The notes under the pieces were generated by a model. The model worked only from the letters and a program-made list of their open reading frames with translations, did no database searches and was not told the origin of the DNA. A stretch of DNA of 21,397 bases from an uncultured Blautia sp. Its GTDB lineage: Bacteria; Bacillota; Clostridia; Lachnospirales; Lachnospiraceae. Both the position numbers and the translations under genes were made by a program. Position 1 is the stretch's first letter; the number at the start of each line of letters is the position of its first letter. This document shows positions 14,461-21,397 of this stretch, in pieces. The DNA is taken from positions 1 to 21,397 of the forward strand of contig USPF01000040.1 in assembly GCA_900556555.1 (NCBI GenBank). Reading direction: 5' to 3'.

Positions 14461-16425
14461 TTGGAAAACTATACTAAGTATAAGTTGAAAGAGCATGATG
14501 AACTGGAAGCCCTGCTTGCGGATAAGGACAACCTGTTTGTAATTGCTTGTAACAAGTGCTTCAAGGAATTTGTGACCGTTGACGAACCGGACTGTGATGA
14601 GTTCTTAGAACTCGCTGCAAAGCAGGGAAAAACAGTTACCGGCAGTGCCAAGGTCGATTTTGTGTGTAATAAGGTTCAGACCGAGAGAAAGATCAAAGAC
14701 ATGATTCCGGAAGGAACAGAGAATGTAGTTGTGATCTCCTGTGGTCTTGGTGTACAGACCGTTGCGGAACTGTCAGGAAAACCGACTTACGCAGCAGCAA
14801 ACACATTGAACTATACAGGTCATCATGGTATGGCTCTTACAAAGAAGAGCTGTGATGCATGTGCTCAGTGTTATCTGAACCTCACAGGAGGAATCTGTCC
14901 AATCGTTGACTGCTCCAAGAGCCTTGTAAACGGCCAGTGCGGCGGTGCAAAGAATGGAAAATGCGAGATTAATCCTGATAAAGATTGTGCATGGGAAAAG
15001 ATTAACAAAAAACTGGAACAGCAGGGCCGCCTGGAAGAATTCTTAAAACAGCCGGTTCAGATTCGTGATTACTTTAAGACAGATGTAGAAGTAATCAAGA
15101 AATATGTAAAAGAAATCCGTGAAGAAAGATGTGCTGGCTACTATGGCGGTGTTCATCCTTCAGAGCATAAGGAATTCAGTGAGCATCTTGCTCTTCAGAG
15201 ATTCCCGGATCCTAAGACCGTAGTGATTCAGATGTCCCAGCATCTTGGAGCACCGGCTAATCCAATCGTACAGGTTGGAGATTATGTAAAAGTAGGTCAG
15301 AAGATTGGTGAGGCTGCCGGCTTTATCAGTGCACCGGTACACTCCAGTGTCAGCGGTACCGTTGTGGCAATCGAGCCACGTATGCATGCTACAAGAGGCT
15401 GCGAAATGACAGCCGTTGTTATCGAATCCGATGGCAAGAATGAACTGCATGAATCTGTAAAACCACATAAATCATACGAAGAACTGACTCCAGATGAAAT
15501 CATTGAGATCATCAAAGAAGCAGGTATCGTTGGTATGGGTGGTGCAGGATTCCCTACTTGTGTAAAATTAAAACCAGCGAAACCGGTAGACACTATTCTG
15601 TTAAACGGCTGCGAATGTGAGCCAATGCTGACAGCAGACCACAGAGTGCTTCTTGAGTTTGCAGATGATATTATTTATGGTCTGAAAGCAATTCTCAAGA
15701 CAACAGGAGCAGAAAAAGGTCTTATTGTAATCGAAGACAACAAACCGGATGCTATTGAACATCTTCAGGCAAAGGTTGCTGATCTTGATAATATTGATGT
15801 ATTTGTTGCCAAGACAAAATATCCACAGGGTGCTGAAAAAACTCTGATCAAACGTGTTATGGGAAGAATTGTTCCAAACGGCGGTCTTCCTGCAGATGTA
15901 GGTGTTGTAGTAAGTAACGTCAGTACAGTAAAAGCTATTTCTGATGCTATCCAGACAGGCATGCCTCTGATTGAGCGTGTTGCCACTGTAACTGGTCCGA
16001 AGATTAAGAACCCTGGCAACTTCATCGTTAAGATTGGTACAAATGTACAGGAACTTATTGATTACTGTGGAGGTACCACAGAGGATGATGTTCTGATTAA
16101 GATGGGCGGTCCTATGATGGGATTTGAACTGAAAGATCTGAATGTACCTATGATGAAAGGTTCCAACGGTATTATTGCAATTGATACTGATGAAACAGAA
16201 GAAGTAGCATGTATTAAGTGCGGACGTTGTGTTGATGTCTGTCCGATGGAACTGTCTCCGCTGTATTTTGCAAAATATGCGGATGAGCAGAACTGGCAGG
16301 GCATGAAGGACATGAACGTTATGAATTGTGTCGAGTGCAGATGTTGTGAATTTATCTGTTCTTCCAAGATTCCGCTTGTATCTAAGATTAAAGCAGGAAA
16401 GTTAGCAGTAAGGGAGCTGAAGTAA
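14461..16425 (+). CDS. rnfC2: MetV-RnfC2 fusion, NADH-oxidising subunit of methylene-THF reductase
   Basis: This 654-aa protein should feed electrons from NADH into the methylene-tetrahydrofolate reductase of the Wood-Ljungdahl pathway. Residues about 1-215 are a MetV-like (MTHFR C-terminal) domain with CDACAQC (C131, C134, C137), then YLNLTGGICPI and CSKSLVNGQCGG. The rest is RnfC-like, with a barrel-sandwich region (about 240-335), the NADH/flavin-site motif GMGGAGFPTCVKL (about 358), NGCECEP, an SLBB-type region and two C-terminal [4Fe-4S] motifs, CIKCGRCVDVCP (about 584) and CVECRCCEFIC (about 624). The TTG start at 14461 is chosen because AAGGAAGGTGAG lies just upstream and the protein then begins like MetV; an in-frame ATG at 14413 has no such site. 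As I recall, A. woodii RnfC2 is of similar size. metV follows after one base. Confidence 0.9.
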   Translation: MENYTKYKLKEHDELEALLADKDNLFVIACNKCFKEFVTVDEPDCDEFLELAAKQGKTVTGSAKVDFVCNKVQTERKIKDMIPEGTENVVVISCGLGVQTVAELSGKPTYAAANTLNYTGHHGMALTKKSCDACAQCYLNLTGGICPIVDCSKSLVNGQCGGAKNGKCEINPDKDCAWEKINKKLEQQGRLEEFLKQPVQIRDYFKTDVEVIKKYVKEIREERCAGYYGGVHPSEHKEFSEHLALQRFPDPKTVVIQMSQHLGAPANPIVQVGDYVKVGQKIGEAAGFISAPVHSSVSGTVVAIEPRMHATRGCEMTAVVIESDGKNELHESVKPHKSYEELTPDEIIEIIKEAGIVGMGGAGFPTCVKLKPAKPVDTILLNGCECEPMLTADHRVLLEFADDIIYGLKAILKTTGAEKGLIVIEDNKPDAIEHLQAKVADLDNIDVFVAKTKYPQGAEKTLIKRVMGRIVPNGGLPADVGVVVSNVSTVKAISDAIQTGMPLIERVATVTGPKIKNPGNFIVKIGTNVQELIDYCGGTTEDDVLIKMGGPMMGFELKDLNVPMMKGSNGIIAIDTDETEEVACIKCGRCVDVCPMELSPLYFAKYADEQNWQGMKDMNVMNCVECRCCEFICSSKIPLVSKIKAGKLAVRELK

Positions 16426-16426
16426 T

Positions 16427-17050
16427 ATGTTAATTACCGAATTAAAATCAAAAGAAACAATTGCGTCCCTGGTGGAAGGAAAGAAAGTTTTCATCATTAA
16501 CTGCCATGGATGTAAAGAAGTTCATTTTCCGGAGAAAGAAGCAGATGAGCTTCAGAAAGAAATGGTTGCTGCCGGAAATGTAACAGGAATTATGACAAAA
16601 GATTACATTTGTAATCCGGAAAATATGAAGCTGCGCCTTGAGAAATATAAAAGCCAGGTAGAAGCCGCTGATGTGGTTCTGGTATTCTCCTGCGGTGTAG
16701 GTGTACAGACCATTGCTGAATACCTGTCCGATAAGGTTGTTTGCGCAGCATGTGATACATATCCTCTGCCTGGATTCCAGGGTGTGACACCGCCAGAAGT
16801 TGACTGCAAACAGTGTGGTGAATGTTACCTGAATCTTACCGGCGGAATCTGCCCAATCACTGCCTGCTCCAAGAGTCTTGTCAACGGACAGTGCGGCGGT
16901 TCTAAAGATGGAAAATGTGAAGTGGACAGCAATATGGAATGTGGCTGGGAGCGTATTTACAGACGTCTGGCACAGATTGGCCGTCTGGATGCACTGAAAT
17001 GCCCGGTACAGGTGCGTAATTTCGCAACTGATGACGAAGTGTCTAAATAA
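16427..17050 (+). CDS. metV: Methylene-THF reductase small subunit MetV
   Basis: MetV is the iron-sulfur/zinc-type small subunit that pairs with MetF and links it to its electron-input partner. The 207-aa product has the Cys cluster CKQCGEC (C127, C130, C133), followed by YLNLTGGICPI, CSKSLVNGQCGG and KDGKCE, and ends QVRNFATDDEVSK. It is homologous to the N-terminal domain of the preceding fusion protein over its whole length, so the operon carries two MetV modules. ATG at 16427 follows GGGAGCTGAAG and lies one base after the previous stop. metF begins 26 bases downstream. Length is normal for MetV (about 200-210 aa). Confidence 0.92.
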   Translation: MLITELKSKETIASLVEGKKVFIINCHGCKEVHFPEKEADELQKEMVAAGNVTGIMTKDYICNPENMKLRLEKYKSQVEAADVVLVFSCGVGVQTIAEYLSDKVVCAACDTYPLPGFQGVTPPEVDCKQCGECYLNLTGGICPITACSKSLVNGQCGGSKDGKCEVDSNMECGWERIYRRLAQIGRLDALKCPVQVRNFATDDEVSK

Positions 17051-17076
17051 ATTTATAATGATTGGAGCAATGTGAA

Positions 17077-17955
17077 ATGAAAATTACTGAGAAATTTGAT
17101 CGTGGTGAATTTGTTGTAACAGCAGAAGTTGGACCGCCGAAAGGGATTCATATTGAACATATCCTGGAAGAAGCAAAAGAGTATTTAAGCGGTATCACAG
17201 CAGTAAACGTAACAGACAATCAGTCTTCTGTTATGCGTCTTGGTTCTCTTGCAACCTGTAGAGCACTGAAAGATGAAGGACTTACACCAATCTTCCAGCT
17301 TACATGCCGTGACAGAAACCGTATTGCTCTGCAGTCAGACCTTCTGAGCGCAGCAGTAATGGGAATCGATAATATCCTGTGCCTGACAGGTGACCATACA
17401 AAAATGGGTGACCACAAAGGTGCAAAACCAGTATTTGACCTGGATTCCGTATCTCTGCTTCACACTGTAAAATTATTAGAGTCAGGTGTTGACCTCGGTG
17501 GAAATCCTCTGGATGGTGAACCGCCTAAATTTGCAAAAGGTGCTGTAGTATCTCCATGCAGCGATTCTATTGATGCACAGCTTGCAAAAATGGAACGTAA
17601 AGTTATGGCAGGTGCTGATTACTTCCAGACACAGGCTGTTTACGAACCAGAGAAATTTATCGAATTCATGGAAAAAGCAAAACAGTTTGGTAAACCGGTT
17701 CAGGTTGGTATCGTTATTCCTAAGAATGTTGGTATGTGCAGATACATGAACGCAAATGTTGCTGGTATCCATGTACCGGAATACATGATTGACGAACTGA
17801 AAGCAGATAAAGAAAAAACAAAAGCTGGTATCACAGGCGTAGAAATTGCTGCCCGTATCATCAGAGAATGTAAACCATACTGCCAGGGTGTTCATATCAT
17901 GGCACTTGGATGGGAATCTAAAGTACCGGAAGTTCTTAGACTGGCTGGACTTTAA
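17077..17955 (+). CDS. metF: Methylenetetrahydrofolate reductase catalytic subunit
   Basis: MetF is the FAD/FMN TIM-barrel enzyme that reduces 5,10-methylene-THF to 5-methyl-THF. In acetogens this is the last step of the methyl branch before transfer to the corrinoid protein. The 292-aa product has the conserved catalytic-type Glu in AEVGPPKG (Glu17), the NQSSVMRLGSLATC loop, CLTGDHTKMGDH, GGNPL, GADYFQTQAVYEPEKF and a C-terminal CQGVHIMALGWESKVPEVL. ATG at 17077 is preferred over TTG at 17062, because the latter overlaps the TTGGAGC ribosome binding site. Position behind metV and the RnfC2 fusion indicates a MetVF-RnfC2 heterotrimer using NADH. The sequence lacks the long eukaryotic C-terminal domain, as expected. 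Confidence 0.94.
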   Translation: MKITEKFDRGEFVVTAEVGPPKGIHIEHILEEAKEYLSGITAVNVTDNQSSVMRLGSLATCRALKDEGLTPIFQLTCRDRNRIALQSDLLSAAVMGIDNILCLTGDHTKMGDHKGAKPVFDLDSVSLLHTVKLLESGVDLGGNPLDGEPPKFAKGAVVSPCSDSIDAQLAKMERKVMAGADYFQTQAVYEPEKFIEFMEKAKQFGKPVQVGIVIPKNVGMCRYMNANVAGIHVPEYMIDELKADKEKTKAGITGVEIAARIIRECKPYCQGVHIMALGWESKVPEVLRLAGL

Positions 17956-17983
17956 TTTGAAAACAAAATAACAAGAGTTCTTG

Positions 17984-18031
17984 GGAGCATTGCAAAACGG
18001 TCTGGATGACCATGGAGCAGTGCTCCTTTCT
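17984..18031 (+). terminator. Probable terminator after metF
   Basis: GGAGCATTGC (17984-17993) pairs with GCAGTGCTCC (18017-18026) over 10 bp, with one G-U wobble. The loop contains a nested GGTC/GACC stem. TTTCT follows, a short T-run, so termination may be incomplete. Confidence 0.6.
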
Positions 18032-18070
18032 AGTGAAGTGAAATAAATAAACGTATGGAAAAAAGAAAAG

Positions 18071-18099
18071 TTGTGTGATACACTTAAACCTATTACATT
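18071..18099 (+). promoter_or_regulatory. Candidate promoter of the ABC transporter gene
   Basis: TTGTGT (18071-18076) and TACATT (18094-18099) are 17 bases apart, a weak match to consensus. GTGTGATACAC overlaps the -35 as an 11-base palindrome with a 3-base centre and could be an operator. A strong AGGAAAGAGGGG ribosome binding site follows. Confidence 0.35.
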
Positions 18100-18123
18100 T
18101 AGGAAAGAGGGGAAAATAGAAAA

Positions 18124-19863
18124 ATGAAAACAAGCAAACTATTAAAACGTTTTGTGCCTTATTACGGTAAGTATAAAGGCATTATGATTATGGATTTATT
18201 CTGTGCTGCACTTACTACGGTGTGCGAGCTGGTATTGCCGTTGATTCTCCGTTATATTACGGATGTAGGAATGCGGGATCTGGCGTCTCTTACTGTAAAA
18301 ACTGTTGTGACGATTGGAATGCTGTATTTTGCACTCAGGATTATTGATGGACTGGCAAGTTTTTACATGGCATATATTGGACATGTTATGGGAGCTGCTA
18401 TCGAAACGGATATGCGTGATGATGCTTTCAGGCATTTGCAGAAACTGTCAGATAATTATTTCAACAACACCAAGATTGGGCAGATTATGGCAAGGATTAC
18501 CAGTGACTTATTTGATGTCACGGAATTCGCACATCACTGTCCAGAAGAGTTTTTTATTGCCTTCTTAAAAGGTGTCGTTTCTTTTATTATCCTGGCACGA
18601 GTGAATGTTCTTCTTACAGTCATTATTTTTGTTCTGATTCCTGTTATGGCAGTTTCCTGTACCTATTTTAATTTGCAGGTGAGAAAGGCATTTAAACGTC
18701 AGAGAAATCATATAGGAGAATTAAATGCCAGAATTGAAGACAGCCTTCTTGGAAATAAAGTAGTACGTGCCTTTGCAAATGAAAAGGTAGAAATTGATAA
18801 GTTTGACCGTGACAATCAGGAGTTTTTGAAGATAAAACGTCAGACTTATAAATATATGGCTGCTTTTCAGAACACCATCCGTATTTTTGATGGACTGATG
18901 TATGTGGTAGTGATTGTTGCAGGTGGTATTTTTATGATCAAGGGGCTCATTAAGCCAGCTGACCTGGTAGCATACACTATGTATGTAAGCACGCTTCTTA
19001 CAACCATCCGCCGTATTATTGAATTTGCAGAACAATTCCAGAGAGGAATGACGGGAATTGAGCGTTTCTCTGAGCTGATGGAAGCAAAAATTGATATTTT
19101 TGATGAAGAAGGAGCAAAGCCTATTCAGGATGTGAAGGGTGAAGTTACGTTTAAGAATGTGTCCTTTGAATATCCAGATGACCACACTCAGGTATTGTCA
19201 GACATTAATCTCACCATCAAACCAGGAGAAAAGGTGGCACTGGTTGGACCTTCGGGCGGAGGAAAAACAACACTTTGCAGTTTGATTCCACGTTTCTATG
19301 ATCCTACAGAGGGAGAAATCCTTCTGGATGGCCAGAATATTAAAAATGTTACTCTTGAGAGCCTGAGAAGCAATATTGGAGTGGTACAGCAGGATGTATA
19401 TCTGTTTTCCGGCAGTGTGTATGAGAATATTGCCTATGGAAAGACAGATGCCACAAGAGAAGAGGTTATTCAGGCAGCGAAGATGGCAGGAGCCCATGAG
19501 TTTATTATGGAATTAAAGGATGGCTATGATACTTATGTGGGAGAGCGTGGCGTGAAACTGTCAGGCGGGCAGAAACAGAGAATCAGTATTGCCCGTGTTA
19601 TGGTGCGTTCTCCGAAACTGGTTATTCTGGATGAGGCCACAGCCAGCCTTGATAATGAAAGTGAACATCTGGTAGCAGAATCCCTGGATAAACTGGCAGC
19701 AGGAAGGACTACGATTACGATTGCTCATCGTCTGACTACAATCCATGGTGCAGACCGTATTCTTGTTCTTTCAGGAAATCATATTGTGGAAGAGGGAAAT
19801 CACGAAACATTGATGGAAAAACGGGGTATTTATTATCAATTATATACTTCCTCCAGTATGTAA
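18124..19863 (+). CDS. ABC transporter, fused membrane and ATP-binding domains (exporter type)
   Basis: This 579-aa half-transporter is of the MsbA/BmrA/LmrA type and would work as a dimer in the cell membrane, or with a partner not seen here. The N-terminal six-helix domain (about residues 15-310) includes DLFCAALTTVCELVLPLILRY and the hydrophobic MYVVVIVAGGIFMI. The nucleotide-binding domain (about 340-579) has Walker A GPSGGGKTT (about 375), Q-loop GVVQQDVYLF, signature LSGGQKQR (about 479), Walker B LVILDEATASLD (about 499) and the switch His in TIAHRLTTI. All catalytic residues are intact and the length is normal. Substrate cannot be read from sequence; lipid, peptide or drug export are options for this family. 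It is a single gene between its own promoter and that of the aminotransferase. Confidence 0.94.
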   Translation: MKTSKLLKRFVPYYGKYKGIMIMDLFCAALTTVCELVLPLILRYITDVGMRDLASLTVKTVVTIGMLYFALRIIDGLASFYMAYIGHVMGAAIETDMRDDAFRHLQKLSDNYFNNTKIGQIMARITSDLFDVTEFAHHCPEEFFIAFLKGVVSFIILARVNVLLTVIIFVLIPVMAVSCTYFNLQVRKAFKRQRNHIGELNARIEDSLLGNKVVRAFANEKVEIDKFDRDNQEFLKIKRQTYKYMAAFQNTIRIFDGLMYVVVIVAGGIFMIKGLIKPADLVAYTMYVSTLLTTIRRIIEFAEQFQRGMTGIERFSELMEAKIDIFDEEGAKPIQDVKGEVTFKNVSFEYPDDHTQVLSDINLTIKPGEKVALVGPSGGGKTTLCSLIPRFYDPTEGEILLDGQNIKNVTLESLRSNIGVVQQDVYLFSGSVYENIAYGKTDATREEVIQAAKMAGAHEFIMELKDGYDTYVGERGVKLSGGQKQRISIARVMVRSPKLVILDEATASLDNESEHLVAESLDKLAAGRTTITIAHRLTTIHGADRILVLSGNHIVEEGNHETLMEKRGIYYQLYTSSSM

Positions 19864-19907
19864 TGGGAAATTTATTAAAGGTTTTTTTGGTTTAAAGCAA
19901 TAAAACG

Positions 19908-19936
19908 TTGATTTAATACAAAAAAGAAAGTATAAT
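19908..19936 (+). promoter_or_regulatory. Promoter of the aminotransferase gene
   Basis: TTGATT (19908-19913) and a perfect TATAAT (19931-19936) are exactly 17 bases apart. Transcription would start near 19943, giving a leader of about 40 bases with GGAGG at 19969-19973 placed 8 bases before ATG. No clear terminator was seen between the ABC transporter gene and this promoter. Confidence 0.75.
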
Positions 19937-19981
19937 CAAAAAAATGAATTTTGATTATGGAAGCATGTGGAGGATAATACT

Positions 19982-21169
19982 ATGATAGCAGATAAAATGA
20001 AAGTGATGATTCAGAATAGTTCCGCAATCCGGGCAATGTTTGAAGAAGGAAAGAGACTGGCTGTCAAATGCGGAGCTGAAAATGTATATGATTTCAGCCT
20101 GGGAAACCCCAATGTTCCTGCACCTGTCCAGGTAAAAGAAGCCATCATAGAAGAATTAGAAAATGATGACCCAGTGATGCTCCACGGATATATGAGCAAC
20201 AGTGGATATGAAGATGTGAGAAAAGCGGTGGCAGATTCTTTAAATAAGAGATTTGGTACTGTTTTTCATGAAGACAATATTGTTATGACAGTAGGTGCAG
20301 CAGGAGGGCTGAATGTAGCATTGAAATCCCTGTTAAACCCTGGGGATGAGGTGCTGGTCATTGCACCCTATTTTGGCGAGTATAATTCTTATGTGGCAAA
20401 CTATGACGGTGTAGTTGTGGTGGTGAGCCCAGATACAGAGACTTTCCAGCCAAACCTTACAGAAATGGAAGAGAAGATTACCCAAAAGACAAAAGCTGTA
20501 ATCATTAACTCTCCCAATAATCCTACGGGTGTTGTATATTCTGAGAAGACGATTGTGGCTATGGCAGATTTGCTCAGACGAAAACAGAAAGAATTTGGTA
20601 CAGACATTTATCTGATTTCTGATGAACCATACCGTGAGCTGGCATATGATGGAGTGGAAGTACCATACCTCACAAAATACTATGAGAATACCATTGTGGG
20701 ATATTCTTTCAGTAAATCGCTTTCATTGCCGGGAGAGCGTATCGGATATCTGGTGATTCCAGATGAGGCAGCCGATGCAGCAGATGTTCAGGCAGCAGCC
20801 AATGTGGCAACCAGAATCCTGGGCTATGTCAATGCACCTTCTCTGATGCAGCGTGCTGTGGCAAAATGTCTGGATGCACAGGCAGACGTTCCTTATTATG
20901 ACAGAAACAGGGAAGCCTTGTATAGCGGACTTAAAAACCTTGGATTTTCCTGTATTAAACCGGAAGGTGCTTTCTACCTGTTTGTAAAATCTCCTGTAGA
21001 GGACGAGAAAGTGTTCTGCCAGGCAGCTAAGAAATACAACATCCTGATTGTACCAGGGTCTTCCTTTGCGTGTCCCGGATATGTGCGTATTGCCTACTGC
21101 GTGGCATATGAAACCATTTTAAATTCTATGGATGGATTTAAGAAACTGGCAGAAGAATTTCATTTGTAA
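19982..21169 (+). CDS. Pyridoxal-phosphate-dependent aminotransferase, class I/II
   Basis: This cytoplasmic fold-type I PLP enzyme transfers amino groups between an amino acid and a 2-oxo acid; the aspartate aminotransferase-like family is the best general match. The 395-aa product has the substrate-loop YDFSLGNPNVP near the N-terminus, TVGAAGGLNVALK, the cofactor-binding NSPNNPTGVVYS (Asn-Pro motif), ISDEPYRELAY and the Schiff-base lysine Lys245 in YSFSKSLSLPGERIGY. The C-terminal FACPGYVRIAY carries the carboxylate-binding Arg. ATG at 19982 is chosen over GTG at 19967, because GGAGG lies between them at correct spacing. The amino acid preference cannot be told from sequence. It is monocistronic by promoter and terminator placement. 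Confidence 0.93.
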   Translation: MIADKMKVMIQNSSAIRAMFEEGKRLAVKCGAENVYDFSLGNPNVPAPVQVKEAIIEELENDDPVMLHGYMSNSGYEDVRKAVADSLNKRFGTVFHEDNIVMTVGAAGGLNVALKSLLNPGDEVLVIAPYFGEYNSYVANYDGVVVVVSPDTETFQPNLTEMEEKITQKTKAVIINSPNNPTGVVYSEKTIVAMADLLRRKQKEFGTDIYLISDEPYRELAYDGVEVPYLTKYYENTIVGYSFSKSLSLPGERIGYLVIPDEAADAADVQAAANVATRILGYVNAPSLMQRAVAKCLDAQADVPYYDRNREALYSGLKNLGFSCIKPEGAFYLFVKSPVEDEKVFCQAAKKYNILIVPGSSFACPGYVRIAYCVAYETILNSMDGFKKLAEEFHL

Positions 21170-21175
21170 TATTAG

Positions 21176-21207
21176 AAACCGGCTGGCGTTTATGTGGCCG
21201 GTTTTTC
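21176..21207 (+). terminator. Rho-independent terminator after the aminotransferase
   Basis: AAACCGGC (21176-21183) pairs with GCCGGTTT (21197-21204), and the T-run continues TTTTTC. It begins 7 bases after the stop codon. Confidence 0.88.
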
Positions 21208-21218
21208 TGTGCGGTCAG

Positions 21219-21336
21219 AAAAGAAAAAAGAAACGTCTGACAGGGGAGCTGTCAGACGTTTCGAGGGGAGTATAAATAATTAAATAAGGGGTTATAATGT
21301 AAAAAAAATTTTTGAAGGGTAAATTCTTTTTACAAC
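21219..21336 (-). ncRNA. Candidate C-rich small RNA ending in a perfect terminator hairpin
   Basis: On the minus strand a short transcription unit of about 115 nt can be read. It begins near 21335 just after a near-consensus promoter. It can fold a small 5' hairpin (GGGT near 21338-21335 with ACCC near 21320), runs through AU-rich single-stranded RNA, and ends in a terminator: GAAACGTCTGACAG pairs with CTGTCAGACGTTTC over 14 perfect base pairs (21230-21262) with a 5-base loop. The terminator is followed by TTTTTTCTTTT (21229-21219). C-rich segments (ACCCUU, ACCCCUU, CUCCCCUC and the CUCCC terminator loop) resemble the UCCC motifs of Gram-positive sRNAs that bind Shine-Dalgarno sequences. A reading frame through it lacks a ribosome binding site. 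It could instead be the 3' end of a longer message from outside the window. Confidence 0.5.
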
Positions 21337-21340
21337 CCAT

Positions 21341-21369
21341 ATTATAATATAAAAGGAAAAAAAAAGCAA
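21341..21369 (-). promoter_or_regulatory. Promoter of the candidate small RNA
   Basis: Reading the minus strand, TTGCTT (21369-21364) and TATAAT (21346-21341) are separated by exactly 17 bases. The predicted start is near 21335, so the transcript would be short, ending at the hairpin around 21219. Confidence 0.55.
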
Positions 21370-21397
21370 TAATATTATTTTTTTGTTAGAAAATTGT

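Noticed and set aside
14213..14488. 91-codon + strand frame before the MetV-RnfC2 gene
   Set aside because: AT-driven composition, no ribosome binding site, overlaps the predicted promoter, leader hairpin and true gene start.
21219..21340. Minus-strand ORF through the candidate sRNA (ATG at 21340)
   Set aside because: The ATG lies at or before the predicted transcript start and has no ribosome binding site; the frame runs through the terminator stem.

Overview
The window looks like chromosomal DNA from an acetogenic Lachnospiraceae-type Firmicute, most likely Blautia or a close relative. This is an inference from AT-rich intergenic DNA, strong AGGAGG-type ribosome binding sites, Clostridia-style protein sequences, and a methylene-tetrahydrofolate reductase operon of the MetV/MetF/RnfC2 type known from acetogens. 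No rRNA, tRNA or CRISPR array was found.

Bases 1-7466 form a potassium uptake block on the + strand. It holds the 3' part of kdpB, then kdpC, a terminator, a decayed ktrB, an intact ktrA, a small membrane-anchored protein with a LysR-type ligand-binding-like domain, and the kdpD/kdpE two-component pair. KdpD/KdpE would sense K+ limitation or envelope stress and drive the Kdp pump. KtrA is a gating subunit whose local channel partner is destroyed.

Bases 7467-14302 form an accessory island. It has a probable group II intron 3'-end scar, a bidirectional terminator, a minus-strand XRE-family regulator, short ORF remnants and an acidic 81-residue protein. These are followed by three tandem large serine recombinases (556-557, 551 and 520 aa) that are tightly packed and all catalytically intact by eye. 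Directly after the third recombinase lies a set of 34-bp imperfect repeats, then AT-rich DNA with no convincing gene. There is no cargo, transfer or replication gene, so this is either a minimal integrative element or the integration module left from a larger one.

Bases 14303-18031 are a Wood-Ljungdahl methyl-branch operon. It has an extended -10 promoter, a leader with a perfect 12-bp inverted repeat, a MetV-RnfC2 fusion starting at TTG, a stand-alone MetV, MetF and a terminator hairpin. The products should form a heterotrimeric NADH-oxidising methylene-THF reductase, as described for Acetobacterium woodii.

Bases 18032-21397 carry a full-length ABC exporter half-transporter and a class I/II PLP aminotransferase with its own near-consensus promoter and terminator. 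At the right edge, on the minus strand, lies a candidate small RNA of about 115 nt. It has its own promoter, C-rich single-stranded motifs and a perfect 14-bp terminator hairpin.

The items most worth a second look are the recombinase trio with its repeats, the C-rich sRNA candidate, and the structured leader of the methylene-THF reductase operon.
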